From assembly GCA_030066155.1 (NCBI GenBank), contig JASJCE010000011.1:1-32484 (forward strand): a stretch of 32,484 nt of DNA, written 5' to 3'. The translations under genes and the position numbers were made by a program. The stretch comes from Desulfobacterales bacterium. GTDB lineage: Bacteria > Desulfobacterota > Desulfobacteria > Desulfobacterales > JAFDCJ01. Each line of letters begins with the position of its first letter. The stretch's first letter is position 1. Below are positions 1 to 8,959 of the stretch, piece by piece. The notes beneath the pieces are model-generated. The model saw only the letters and a program-made list of their open reading frames with translations, did not search any database and was not told where the DNA came from.

Positions 1-1
1 G

Positions 2-343
2 GATCGAATCATTTTCTCCACACTCGAGATTCATTTAAGAGGTGAAATGGGATCTTTCGAAAAACTTCAACGAGTCAGCGAAGGCTGGTATGAATCAAAT
101 ATAGGCAAAAAAGAGATCAATTATTTACTCACAAATGCCGGGCTAGAAAAAATAAAACTTTTTGCAGCGGGTGTTTTGCCGCCGAGAAGTATCCCGGGTA
201 TTGGTCGATTCAAATTTTTAGCCAAAATAGAGGTATTTTTGATTCAACGGTTTAAAAAGTTTTGGACTTCATTGGATGGAACACAAATAGCTAATATTAT
301 CGGCATGTACTATTATATCACTGCTCGCAAGCCAAATGTTTAA
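2..343 (+). CDS. C-terminal part of a class I SAM methyltransferase (truncated by window start)
   Basis: The reading frame is open from the first bases of the window, so the 5' part of the gene lies outside; an internal ATG at 47 is not needed as a start. The visible 113 or so residues lack the SAM-binding motifs, which would be further upstream. The end, a hydrophobic strand followed by YYYITARKPNV, is the kind of last beta-strand seen at the C-terminus of class I methyltransferases in polysaccharide loci. The call rests on this tail and on the neighbours, which are all glycosyltransferases on the same strand 45 bp downstream. A different sugar-modifying enzyme cannot be excluded. Confidence 0.5.
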   Translation, partial: DRIIFSTLEIHLRGEMGSFEKLQRVSEGWYESNIGKKEINYLLTNAGLEKIKLFAAGVLPPRSIPGIGRFKFLAKIEVFLIQRFKKFWTSLDGTQIANIIGMYYYITARKPNV

Positions 344-388
344 AGTGTCGCAAAACGGGTTTGCAGAAAATATTTTGGAAAGAACAGG

Positions 389-1519
389 ATGCGAACGCTC
401 ACAATTGATGCCCTTCCACTCATGGGAGAAGGCGGTATCAGTAATTACAATCGACCACTTTTTGAAGAGTTAATTTCTCAAGTTTCTTCAGAATGGGACG
501 TTAAACTTATTTTCCGCTTGGGTTTTTTGGGCTCTCGTAAGGAACTCTATAGAAAATACAGAAAACGGCTGAACATTAACAACGTATCAGTTCGAAAGAG
601 CAGTCTACCGGATAGATTGTTGATAAAACAGTGGGAGAAAAAATTCTACATAAAGGGCAGTAAAGCGGAGAGGAATAATTATGCCTTTATAGCGACTACG
701 GATCTTGTCCCTACGTGCAAAAATGCGAAAGTCGGATGGATCGTTTACGATGTCACACCGCTAATTTTACCCCAGTTTTTTGAAATAGATCCAAATGACT
801 ATTTTAAATCAATGAAAAATCGTCTAGAGAGAACTGACTATCTGATTGCTATTTCAAAAAGAACTAAAAAGGACATTGTTGAAAAATTTAACTACCCGGA
901 AGATAAAATTGCGGTGATCTACCCCGGTGTAAAAAAATTCGGAAATACAATATCTCCCGTCCCTTACAATCACACACGACCCTATATCTGTTATTTAGGT
1001 TCCCTGGCCGGAAATAAAAATGTGGACGGTATGCTGCGAGTATTTGCACGATGTGTGCATGAGTACAAAATTGATTATGATATGGTTCTGACAGGCAAAG
1101 ATTTTTTCGGAAAGACTTTCTGGTCTCAACTTTTAGATGATTTGAAAATTCGAGAAAGGGTGCATATAAGTGGTTGGGTTACGGAAGATGAACGAGATGC
1201 CATCTTAGCGTCCGCGTCTATGCTATGGCATTTTTCATGGTACGAGGGTTTCGGCCTCCCTATTTTGGAAGCTGCCGCAAGAGGCATCCCTGTTTTGCAT
1301 TCCAATCGAGGAGCTGTCTCTGAAATACTGAGAAATCCCGAGCAGCAAATCGAACCTTCTAATGAAGAAGAAGCGGCAGCTAAAGCGGCTTTTGTCCTCG
1401 AATCAGAAGAAATTCGCCAGAAGTGGAAAATGGCGGGCTATAAGCGCGCCAAAGATTTCTCCTGGAGTAAATCAGCACGAAAATTGGCCAAGTGGATTGG
1501 AAAGCAGGCAAATATATAA
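389..1519 (+). CDS. GT4-family glycosyltransferase
   Basis: A 376-residue protein with the GT-B layout of family GT4. The N-terminal half carries a donor/acceptor lobe beginning with a short strand and a Gly-rich loop (GEGGISNY, 13-20). The C-terminal lobe has YICYLGSLAGNKN (199-211) and the EX7E motif (E286 and E294 in EGFGLPILE) that binds the nucleotide-sugar. It should transfer a sugar from a nucleotide donor to a lipid-linked oligosaccharide at the inner face of the cytoplasmic membrane. The ATG is preceded by a GGAAAG-like ribosome site at 377-382. The substrate cannot be read from sequence. It opens a run of five GT4 enzymes that are divergent from one another, suggesting successive linkages in one repeat unit. 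Confidence 0.9.
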   Translation: MRTLTIDALPLMGEGGISNYNRPLFEELISQVSSEWDVKLIFRLGFLGSRKELYRKYRKRLNINNVSVRKSSLPDRLLIKQWEKKFYIKGSKAERNNYAFIATTDLVPTCKNAKVGWIVYDVTPLILPQFFEIDPNDYFKSMKNRLERTDYLIAISKRTKKDIVEKFNYPEDKIAVIYPGVKKFGNTISPVPYNHTRPYICYLGSLAGNKNVDGMLRVFARCVHEYKIDYDMVLTGKDFFGKTFWSQLLDDLKIRERVHISGWVTEDERDAILASASMLWHFSWYEGFGLPILEAAARGIPVLHSNRGAVSEILRNPEQQIEPSNEEEAAAKAAFVLESEEIRQKWKMAGYKRAKDFSWSKSARKLAKWIGKQANI

Positions 1520-1693
1520 GTAAACCGATATATTGATACTTTTTCCTGCCAGACAACCTAACCACCTGTCAAACAGATGAGAGTGTGCTCCGAATTGAAG
1601 TCACAGCTAAGCCTCTGGGGTTCGACTAAAGCAGTGCCGACACTAAAGTGATATAAGGAGCTGCTATCGATAATATCAAAGTCTGCAGTAGAT

Positions 1694-2686
1694 ATGAAAG
1701 CATCATTGCAAGAAGAGCTAAAAAAAGTTAGCATATTGATCTGCTCCAAAAATCGCCGACACATGTTGGAGGCTTTGATCCGGCAATTACGGCAGCTACA
1801 ATCGGATTTTTTGCTGGAAATTGTGGTTGTCGAGGAAACCAGCGCCCAAGATCCCATCGCCGGGGTAAAATATATCAGCCACCCGCTTTCGGACCGGGGA
1901 ATCGGATATGCTCGCAATCTTGCCTTAAAGCACGCCTGTGGTGATATCTTGGTGTTTGTCGACGATGATTGCATTGTGTCGAAGGGCTGGTTGGAGAAAC
2001 TCATTAAACCATTGCTTGTAGACGATGACGTGCTTGGAGTCCAGGGAGGCGTCACCGTTCCCACCCAATCCAATTCCATCGGGTGGGCCGAGACGCTCCT
2101 GGGATTTCCAGGCGGTGGATTAAAACGAATTTTAGAGACCGGCGGAAAATGGCAGGAAACCCAGGATGTCTCAACTCTAAATTGTGCCTATCGCCGAAGT
2201 ATCATCGCAAAGATTGGGGGCTTCGATGAACGCTTGGCAGCCGGTGGTGAAGATAATCTTTTGGCCAAAATGGTTTGCCGTCATGGTCGCTGTGTTTTTG
2301 TGCCAGAAGCAATCGTAGCCCATGAGCCCAGAGGGTGTCTGCGAAAAATCTGGAGCTGGTTTGTCAACCGGGGCAGATCCGACGTTGAATTAGTATGCAC
2401 CCGTAAGCACCATCATACAAATGTCGTCAATTTAATGAGAGCGTCGTTATCGGTTAAAATTATTTGTTCCGGGATTGCACTTTTTTTTGCGAGCTATCTC
2501 CTGCCATTATTCCTCTTACTTCCGGGTGCTTTGATCCCGTATTTTCTGTTCCAGATCATGCGATATTTCAAGGTCTGGCGCCAGAGCCCTTGCTCTCTGT
2601 TTGTCCTTTTGATCATTCCGATCGTTAAAGTTACAATGGATATTGCGGCCGATTGCGGCCGACTTCAGCGGTTGACGTTTGGATAA
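1694..2686 (+). CDS. GT2-family glycosyltransferase with C-terminal membrane anchor
   Basis: A 330-residue protein with a GT-A fold typical of family GT2. VSILICSKNR (12-21) is the first nucleotide-binding strand, VFVDDDC (87-93) contains the DXD metal site, and GGEDN (184-188) supplies the ED motif that normally carries the catalytic base. Two hydrophobic segments near 253-280 and 302-318 anchor it to the inner membrane. A 174-bp gap precedes it. A strong AAGGAG at 1655-1660 lies 33 bp before the ATG, too far to serve it, and no ATG, GTG or TTG sits at the right distance, so the true start is uncertain. The next gene overlaps its stop by 8 bp, implying translational coupling. Confidence 0.88.
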   Translation: MKASLQEELKKVSILICSKNRRHMLEALIRQLRQLQSDFLLEIVVVEETSAQDPIAGVKYISHPLSDRGIGYARNLALKHACGDILVFVDDDCIVSKGWLEKLIKPLLVDDDVLGVQGGVTVPTQSNSIGWAETLLGFPGGGLKRILETGGKWQETQDVSTLNCAYRRSIIAKIGGFDERLAAGGEDNLLAKMVCRHGRCVFVPEAIVAHEPRGCLRKIWSWFVNRGRSDVELVCTRKHHHTNVVNLMRASLSVKIICSGIALFFASYLLPLFLLLPGALIPYFLFQIMRYFKVWRQSPCSLFVLLIIPIVKVTMDIAADCGRLQRLTFG

Positions 2687-3773
2687 TAAAATTATCGCCA
2701 TTTCGAATCACGGAACACTTGTTGGAGGAGGGGAATATTCGTTTTTAGATCTGATTGCGAATTTATCGCCGGCATGGGAACCGACTGCTGTCTTTCCGCA
2801 TCAGGGGGAAATGACACAGTGGTGTTTAAAGCGAAACATCAAATATCGCATCATTAATTTGGCCCGGATCAGACCTCATTTTTTTTCTGATAATTTGAGA
2901 AGCTTGATGTTATTTATCCGCCTAATCAGAAGCGAAAAGCCAAATTTAATTTATGCCAACGGATCGCGGGCGGCTTTTTACGGCGGTTTGGCCGGCAGGC
3001 TGAGTGCGATTCCTCTGGTTTGGCATTGTCGCATTGCCGCACAGGATCCGAATCTCGATTACATTCTCTCCAGGTTGTGCTCGCATATCATTGCCAACAG
3101 TAAAGCTACTGCAAAGCGTTTCGGCCGGCGCCATCAATCTAAAATCAGTGTTGTCTACAACGGTTTCAATCTTGACTGGTTGCGGGGCAATCATGTCAAT
3201 AAGCCAGACTTGATCCAGGATGATTGGAAAGTTATCCTGGTTGTTGCTAGGCTGTCCAGATGGAAACGGCACGATTTGGCTCTTAAAGCATTTGAAAAGG
3301 TCGCTGCAAATTATCCCGATGTACATTTAATCTGCGTTGGAGGACCGGATCCCAACGATTTGACTTGGTCCGATCAGCTTAGAGCGCTTGCAGAAAAATC
3401 AAAATTTTCAAATCGAATACATTGGGTCGGAATGGTCGATGACGTTCGTCCCTGGTATCGCGCAGCGACGGTGCTACTTTTGCCTTCCGACATTGAACCT
3501 TTTGGTAGAGTCTTGATCGAGGCAATGGCAACTGGGGTGCCGGTTGTGGCAACCCAAGGCGGAGGGGTACCAGAGTTGGTTACTGATTCGCATGAAGGAT
3601 TTCTAGTCGGATTGGGCAATGATGACGAAATGAGCCGTGCTCTGCAAAAAATCTTAACCAATGACGGTCTGAGAAAATCGTTTTCACGACGGGCGCAAAA
3701 AAATGCAAATTTATTCTGTTTGCAAAAGCATATTAATGAGATGGAGGCTATTTTTTGCCGGATAAAAATTTAG
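2679..3773 (+). CDS. GT4-family glycosyltransferase (TTG start)
   Basis: A 364-residue GT-B enzyme. The N-terminal glycine loop VGGGEY (15-20), the hinge strand WKVILVVARLSRWKRHD (183-199) and the EX7E pair (E273, E281 in EPFGRVLIE) are all present, followed by ATGVPVVATQGGGVPELV. The start is TTG at 2679 inside the end of the preceding GT2 gene; the usual strand after the start (KIIAISNHG) follows at once, which supports this choice. It probably adds one sugar of the repeat unit on the cytoplasmic face. Donor and linkage are unknown. Confidence 0.88.
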   Translation: MDNKIIAISNHGTLVGGGEYSFLDLIANLSPAWEPTAVFPHQGEMTQWCLKRNIKYRIINLARIRPHFFSDNLRSLMLFIRLIRSEKPNLIYANGSRAAFYGGLAGRLSAIPLVWHCRIAAQDPNLDYILSRLCSHIIANSKATAKRFGRRHQSKISVVYNGFNLDWLRGNHVNKPDLIQDDWKVILVVARLSRWKRHDLALKAFEKVAANYPDVHLICVGGPDPNDLTWSDQLRALAEKSKFSNRIHWVGMVDDVRPWYRAATVLLLPSDIEPFGRVLIEAMATGVPVVATQGGGVPELVTDSHEGFLVGLGNDDEMSRALQKILTNDGLRKSFSRRAQKNANLFCLQKHINEMEAIFCRIKI

Positions 3774-3786
3774 AGAGAATCCATGG

Positions 3787-4881
3787 ATGGAAAAAGATGG
3801 GGTGACAATTTTGGTGGATGGCCGGGAATTCCACCATGAAAAAAGAACCGGAATCAGTAGGGTTTTAGAGGGAATTGTGCGAAATATTTCACACAGCCCT
3901 TTTGGCGCCGATATCCGCTTAGCCGTATTTGCGGATACTACCATTCCAGAGTCCCTGGCCGATCAGAATAATCTTTCGCTCGAAGTTATTGCTACGACTG
4001 CCCCGGGAGCTGAGAGAGCCCTGAGCAACATGACTCAAGAAAAATGTGATCTTTTTTTAAGCCCCTATCCCAAGCTTCCGTTATTCGGCGGTAACTGCAA
4101 GTACGTCAACATCATTCACGATGTCCTGTACATCACCCATGTCGGCAAAAAAGGAATAAAAACCTACTGGGATATATTGCGGCTGAGAGCCGCGTTAAAA
4201 AAAGCCGATTTGACCTGGTATGACTCCCGATTCAGTTTGAATGAAACCATACGATTGTTTGGCTGGGCCGGACGCAATCCCAGGGTCAGATACCCGGGAA
4301 TCGATCAACGCTTTGCATCGCCAGAAATTGACACCCGCACCATCGCAGAAAACTATGATTTGAAACCCGGCTACATTCTTACGGTTGGTAACGGCAAGGC
4401 GCACAAAAACCTCAAGGTCATTATTGACATTGCCGCCGAAGTCCGTCGATCGATTGTATTCGTCGGTGTTAATGCCGCCGACCGCCAGCAGTGGCTCCAT
4501 CAGCCCAATGGCCATAAATGCCGCTGGATCCAATCGGTGAAAGATGCCGACCTGCCTGCCCTGATTAAAAACGCGTTCTGCCTGGTCCAGCCCTCCTTTA
4601 TCGAGGGTTACGGATACCCCCCCCTGGAAGCCATGGCCTGTGGGGTGCCGGTCATCGTGAGCGATATACCCGTCCTCATTGAAACCACCGGTGCCAGAGC
4701 GCTGCGCGTCGACCCTAACAATTCGGCCGCGTGGAAAGGCGCCATTGAAAGACTCGAAAACAAAGACTTCTATGGGGCGCAGAAGGAAAAGGGATTGCAA
4801 TGGTCACAAACACTGTTAGGTAAAAAAGCCTGGCAAAAATACACATCCGATATTCAACAATTGCTGGACCAGCACCCTTAA
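3787..4881 (+). CDS. GT4-family glycosyltransferase
   Basis: A 364-residue GT-B protein. It starts with a strand plus EKRTGISRV loop (18-26), has IIHDVLY (109-115) as the acceptor-lobe strand end, GYILTVGNGKAHKN (195-208) at the C-lobe start, and EX7E residues E273 and E281 in EGYGYPPLE. This architecture resembles mannosyl- or rhamnosyltransferases of O-antigen loci, but the donor cannot be assigned. The ATG lies 13 bp after the previous stop with a purine-rich AGAGAGAA just upstream, and the next gene starts 17 bp downstream. GC content appears to rise in its second half compared with the AT-rich first GT4 gene at 389. Confidence 0.88.
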   Translation: MEKDGVTILVDGREFHHEKRTGISRVLEGIVRNISHSPFGADIRLAVFADTTIPESLADQNNLSLEVIATTAPGAERALSNMTQEKCDLFLSPYPKLPLFGGNCKYVNIIHDVLYITHVGKKGIKTYWDILRLRAALKKADLTWYDSRFSLNETIRLFGWAGRNPRVRYPGIDQRFASPEIDTRTIAENYDLKPGYILTVGNGKAHKNLKVIIDIAAEVRRSIVFVGVNAADRQQWLHQPNGHKCRWIQSVKDADLPALIKNAFCLVQPSFIEGYGYPPLEAMACGVPVIVSDIPVLIETTGARALRVDPNNSAAWKGAIERLENKDFYGAQKEKGLQWSQTLLGKKAWQKYTSDIQQLLDQHP

Positions 4882-4898
4882 CCTCTTTAGGGAAACAA

Positions 4899-5741
4899 AT
4901 GAAGTCTTGTCCCTATTGTCATAGTACCGTCTCCAATCACTCATTTATCGCGCCCCCCGGGCGAACAATCTGCCGGTATTGCGATCTGATCTTCAGAACT
5001 GTTCCTATCGACAAAAAGGAAGTGATGAGCAGATACAAGAATCATTATTTTGATCGATATGCGATGGATCAGTTCGACGGTCGGCGACAAAATATTTTTT
5101 CACATGTATTGGGCCAATTATCAATAAAGAAAATCGGCAAATTACTGGATGTCGGCACCGGTTGTGGTTTCTTTCTTGTGGAAGCCCGCAAAAGAGGATG
5201 GCAGGTTAAAGGAATTGACCTGTCGCGCGAATCGGTGCAGTTTGGGCGTTGCCGGCATCACCTGGATATTCACGAAGGAACCCTGCACGATTATGACGAC
5301 GACGATCGATTCGATGCGGTTACTTACCTTAATGTCCTTGAACACATTTCGGAACCCTGGGAGAATATCAAAAAAGCGGCATTGTTGCTGAAAAACGACG
5401 GTGTTTTATATGTTCGTTTTCCCAATGCCCGCTATCATGCGCTTTTATACAAACTTTTAGCTGGGTGGAAATCAGCCGAATTTGCCGCCAGATTTACGAT
5501 CTTTCATGAATTTTCGTTTTCCCAGCGCTTCATGAAGCGTATGCTCGTTGAAAATGGTTTCAAGCATGTTCGTATTTATAATTCGCCTGTTTCCGATATC
5601 AGCAAGGATGCCGACCGGAAATACGGATTGCTATCCAAAGTGGGGACTAAAGCCCTTTTTTTGCTAACCGCTGTCATGCGAAATTGCGGCGTTCACAATC
5701 TGCCCATCGGGCCTTCTCTGGAAGCCATCGCTGTAAAATAA
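4899..5741 (+). CDS. Class I SAM methyltransferase with N-terminal zinc ribbon
   Basis: A 280-residue protein. Two CxxC pairs (C4/C7 and C25/C28) form an N-terminal zinc-ribbon typical of sugar or small-molecule methyltransferases found in antigen clusters. The Rossmann domain follows, with motif I LDVGTGCG (83-90), the acidic strand end GIDLS (105-109) and the post-II segment YLNVLEHI (143-150). It should use S-adenosylmethionine to methylate a sugar or an end group of the glycan; the acceptor is not predictable. It sits between two GT4 genes with gaps of 17 and 22 bp, so it is almost certainly co-transcribed and part of the same assembly pathway. Confidence 0.87.
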   Translation: MKSCPYCHSTVSNHSFIAPPGRTICRYCDLIFRTVPIDKKEVMSRYKNHYFDRYAMDQFDGRRQNIFSHVLGQLSIKKIGKLLDVGTGCGFFLVEARKRGWQVKGIDLSRESVQFGRCRHHLDIHEGTLHDYDDDDRFDAVTYLNVLEHISEPWENIKKAALLLKNDGVLYVRFPNARYHALLYKLLAGWKSAEFAARFTIFHEFSFSQRFMKRMLVENGFKHVRIYNSPVSDISKDADRKYGLLSKVGTKALFLLTAVMRNCGVHNLPIGPSLEAIAVK

Positions 5742-5763
5742 CATATCCCAAGGAAAAAAGATT

Positions 5764-6975
5764 TTGAATCTTCTTATTTTTGCCGATGTTTCCGCAGCTC
5801 ATGTTATAGGCGGTGCAGAGAGAGTCCTACATGCGCAAAGTACACGCCTGGTTCGCAAAGGACATCGGGTGGATATTATAACCCGAAAATACCCGCATCA
5901 TCACAGCGGACACCAGAACATTGAAGGCGTTGAAGAATGGCGTTACCCTGCCACCCATAATAACGCATTTTCTTATTTGGCAACCACCATCAAAAATAGT
6001 CGCTTTTTATTCGACCTGGTTTACCGCCAACACCCCGTGGATTGTATCAATGCCCATCAGCCTTTCACCGCATTTGGGATTCTAAAAATCTTGCAAAGTC
6101 ACAAAATTCCAATGGTTTACACCTGCCATTCCTTATCTTTCGAAGAGTTTAGATCCCGCAGGGGAAATCGTGCTGGATTGAAAGGACCACTCTATCAGGT
6201 GGAAATTTGGTGCCGTAAGTATATCGAAAAAAAAGTATTGCGGGCAGCTGATCGGATCATTGTCCTCAGTGAATTCACTAAACAAAAATTATGTACGCAG
6301 CACCAATTAGGAGCCGAAACCATATCGATTGTTCCGGGGGGGGTCGATCTATCCAGATTTCACCCTGCCCCGGATAAGACCAAGGCCCGACGGCGGCTCA
6401 ATGCCCCTTTGGATAAGTTCATTTTATTTACGGTGCGGAATCTGGTTCCTCGAATGGGATTGGAGAATCTAATTCGTGCGGTTGGCATCATTGTTGAGAA
6501 GGTTCCTGACATACTTTTAATATTAGGCGGTGCGGGGTCACTCGAAAATAACCTCAAACAGCTCCTGAAAGAAACCGGCACGGAAAAGTATATCAGGATT
6601 GAGGGCTTTATTCCGGAAGATCAGCTGCCGGTCTACTATCGTATGGCGGATGCTTTTATTCTGCCAACTCAGGAATTGGAAGGGTTTGGTCTTGTGACCA
6701 TAGAGGCGTTGGCTTCAGGCTTGCCTGTTTTCGGTACGCCGGTTGGCGGTACGTGTGAAATTTTGTCTCAATTGCATGAAGACTATTTATTCGCAGACCG
6801 CAGCCCGGAAGCCATGGCAAAGTCGATTATCAGTTATTATGACCGCGTGAAGCGAAATCCCCCTTTAGAAAAAGACGTTTCAAACAAATGCCGTGATTTT
6901 GCACAGAAGAACTATTCCTGGGATAAAAATATCGACACGCTGGAAAGCATATTTATTCAATTAACCAAAAACTGA
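5764..6975 (+). CDS. GT4-family glycosyltransferase (TTG start)
   Basis: A 403-residue GT-B enzyme. It has the N-terminal IGGAERVLH loop (15-23), PGGVDLSRFHP (191-201) which is the classical GT4 core, and EX7E residues E306 and E314 in EGFGLVTIE followed by SGLPVFGTPVGGTCEI. The TTG start is supported by AAGGAAAAAAG at 5750-5760 immediately upstream and by the canonical first strand LLIFADVS. It most likely adds one hexose to the growing lipid-linked repeat. The substrate is unknown. Confidence 0.9.
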   Translation: MNLLIFADVSAAHVIGGAERVLHAQSTRLVRKGHRVDIITRKYPHHHSGHQNIEGVEEWRYPATHNNAFSYLATTIKNSRFLFDLVYRQHPVDCINAHQPFTAFGILKILQSHKIPMVYTCHSLSFEEFRSRRGNRAGLKGPLYQVEIWCRKYIEKKVLRAADRIIVLSEFTKQKLCTQHQLGAETISIVPGGVDLSRFHPAPDKTKARRRLNAPLDKFILFTVRNLVPRMGLENLIRAVGIIVEKVPDILLILGGAGSLENNLKQLLKETGTEKYIRIEGFIPEDQLPVYYRMADAFILPTQELEGFGLVTIEALASGLPVFGTPVGGTCEILSQLHEDYLFADRSPEAMAKSIISYYDRVKRNPPLEKDVSNKCRDFAQKNYSWDKNIDTLESIFIQLTKN

Positions 6976-7015
6976 TTTTACCAACTGATTCAACAAAACA
7001 TTTGAGTACGACGGA

Positions 7016-8956
7016 ATGTGTGGAATCTGCGGACAAGTAAGCTATAACCGAAAACCTGTAGATGAGAAACTTATCGGTCGGATGTATCGGTCGTTTAATT
7101 ATCGCGGACCGGATGACGAAGGGATCTATATAGATTCTCATTCTGATGCTCAGCCCCCTGAAATAAATATCGGACTGGGTCATAAGCGCTTATCAATTGT
7201 TGATCATTCCCCCGCTGCGCAGCAACCCATGTCTAACGAGGATAACACCTTATGGATTACCTATAATGGGGAGATTTATAATTACAATAAATTACGAAGT
7301 CAACTAGAACGAAAAGGACACGCGTTTAAAAGTAATTCGGATACGGAAGTCATTCTGCACTTGTATGAAGAGGAGGGCTTGCAGGCCGTGGAACAATTCA
7401 ACGGCATGTTCGCCTTTGCGCTCTGGGACAGCAAGCGCAAAAGACTCTGGCTGTGCCGTGATCGGTTGGGCATCAAACCGCTTGTTTACTATGGGGATCG
7501 GAAACACTTTGCCTTTTCCTCCGAAATAAAAGCGCTTTTAGAAGATCCGGTGATTCCAAAAGAACTAGACTATGAGGCGCTGTACCTTTATCTTACTTTT
7601 AACTATGTGCCGTCTCCCTATACCATTTTTAAGGGAATTCGCAAATTGGAACCGGGTCACTATTTGGTTCTTGAGAACGGCAAACTTGAAATATTAAAAT
7701 ATTGGGATGTGCCGGAAAAGACGGACCCGGAAATAGAATCACTTCCATACACAGAGCAAGAGGCCTTTTTTAAAAAGCATCTTTTTGGCCTTTTTAATGA
7801 TGCGGTCAGATCCCGCATGATTGCTGATGTTCCTTTAGGTGCTTTTTTAAGCGGCGGCATTGACTCCAGTGTGATAGTCGCACTCATGGCGAGAAATTCG
7901 GACAAACCGATTCAGACATTTAGCATAGGGTATAAATACGATGCGCTTTATGACGAAACGGAATATGCGAGGGAAGTGGCTGGACTCTACAATACTGAAC
8001 ACCATGAGTTTAAATTATCGCACAGCGACATGTTAAATTCACTCGATCAAATCCTTTCAACATTTGACGAGCCTTTTGCAGATTCTTCTGCAATCCCAAC
8101 TTATATCGTATCAAGAGAGACAAAAAAGCATGTTACTGTCGCACTCTCAGGTGATGGCGGCGATGAGCTGTTTGGAGGTTACCGTTCTTATTTATCCGAG
8201 TACTGGCGTAGCAAATATATGATGATTCCCGAGATTATGCGAAACAGACTAATCGAGCCGGTGATCAAACGATTTCCGGATTCTCGTGACAGCAGAGGGC
8301 GGGAGTTTTTTCGTCGGTTAAAGAAATTCACCAATGCTACCCATGGGCAATTTCCGGAAAGGATACTTGCATTAAGAGAAGTTTTCCCCAAAGATTTTCG
8401 ACAGAACATTATTGTCGGACACCGAATAAAAAACAGCGATCCTGATCCATCTTTGCTTTGGATAAAGAACCTTTTAAGCTGCTATCACGGAGATAAGCTA
8501 AATAGCATACTTTACACTGATCTCAAAGATTCTCTGCCCGGAGATATGCTGATGAAGGTCGATTTGATGAGCATGAAAAATTCATTGGAGGTTCGAGTAC
8601 CATTTTTGGATCATCGTGTCGTGGAGATGGCATTTCAGATGGCAGGCTCATTGAAGCTTAAAAAAAGCAAGACAAAATATATTCTGAAAGAAACTTTCAA
8701 AGAGCTCCTTCCTGCGAACGTCTACCGCCGACCCAAAGCTGGCTTCGAGGTCCCAATCAGTCGCTGGCTGAGAAACGAATTGAAATTCCTGGTCGATCAA
8801 TATCTAAATGAGCACAGACTTAAAGTTCAGGGGATATTTGACCCTAAATCGGTCAATCAACTTACAGGTCAGCACCTGAGCGGCAGAACAGATACATCCT
8901 GGTTACTCTGGAATCTGATTGTATTTCAGAAATGGTTCGAAAATTATTTTCAATAA
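7016..8956 (+). CDS. asnB: Glutamine-dependent asparagine synthetase / amidotransferase
   Basis: A full-length two-domain enzyme of 646 residues. The N-terminal class II glutaminase has Cys2 as nucleophile (MCGICG), R58, the YNGE oxyanion motif (83-86) and D109. The C-terminal synthetase has the PP-loop pyrophosphatase signature SGGIDSS (279-285) and a later SGDGGDELFGGY segment. In the classical reaction it makes asparagine from aspartate, ATP and glutamine. In polysaccharide loci homologues are suspected to amidate uronic acids or other carboxylates. Because both domains are intact, it is not the reduced cyclase typical of lasso peptide loci. Its place between two GT4 genes and 1.3 kb before an exporter makes a pathway role more likely than housekeeping, but this is inference. 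Confidence 0.92.
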   Translation: MCGICGQVSYNRKPVDEKLIGRMYRSFNYRGPDDEGIYIDSHSDAQPPEINIGLGHKRLSIVDHSPAAQQPMSNEDNTLWITYNGEIYNYNKLRSQLERKGHAFKSNSDTEVILHLYEEEGLQAVEQFNGMFAFALWDSKRKRLWLCRDRLGIKPLVYYGDRKHFAFSSEIKALLEDPVIPKELDYEALYLYLTFNYVPSPYTIFKGIRKLEPGHYLVLENGKLEILKYWDVPEKTDPEIESLPYTEQEAFFKKHLFGLFNDAVRSRMIADVPLGAFLSGGIDSSVIVALMARNSDKPIQTFSIGYKYDALYDETEYAREVAGLYNTEHHEFKLSHSDMLNSLDQILSTFDEPFADSSAIPTYIVSRETKKHVTVALSGDGGDELFGGYRSYLSEYWRSKYMMIPEIMRNRLIEPVIKRFPDSRDSRGREFFRRLKKFTNATHGQFPERILALREVFPKDFRQNIIVGHRIKNSDPDPSLLWIKNLLSCYHGDKLNSILYTDLKDSLPGDMLMKVDLMSMKNSLEVRVPFLDHRVVEMAFQMAGSLKLKKSKTKYILKETFKELLPANVYRRPKAGFEVPISRWLRNELKFLVDQYLNEHRLKVQGIFDPKSVNQLTGQHLSGRTDTSWLLWNLIVFQKWFENYFQ

Positions 8957-8959
8957 GAT

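Noticed and set aside
1626-1640. Possible sigma-54 element with GG and GC 10 bp apart before the GT2 gene
   Set aside because: Only the GG/GC core and little else match the consensus, and the gene sits within a run that appears co-transcribed.
4195-4800. 201-codon antisense frame inside a GT4 gene
   Set aside because: It mirrors the codon pattern of the GT4 gene, which has all its family motifs; a shadow frame.
7016-8956. Asparagine synthetase as a lasso-peptide cyclase
   Set aside because: The glutaminase domain with Cys2 is intact, and no lasso B1/B2 proteins or precursor are nearby.
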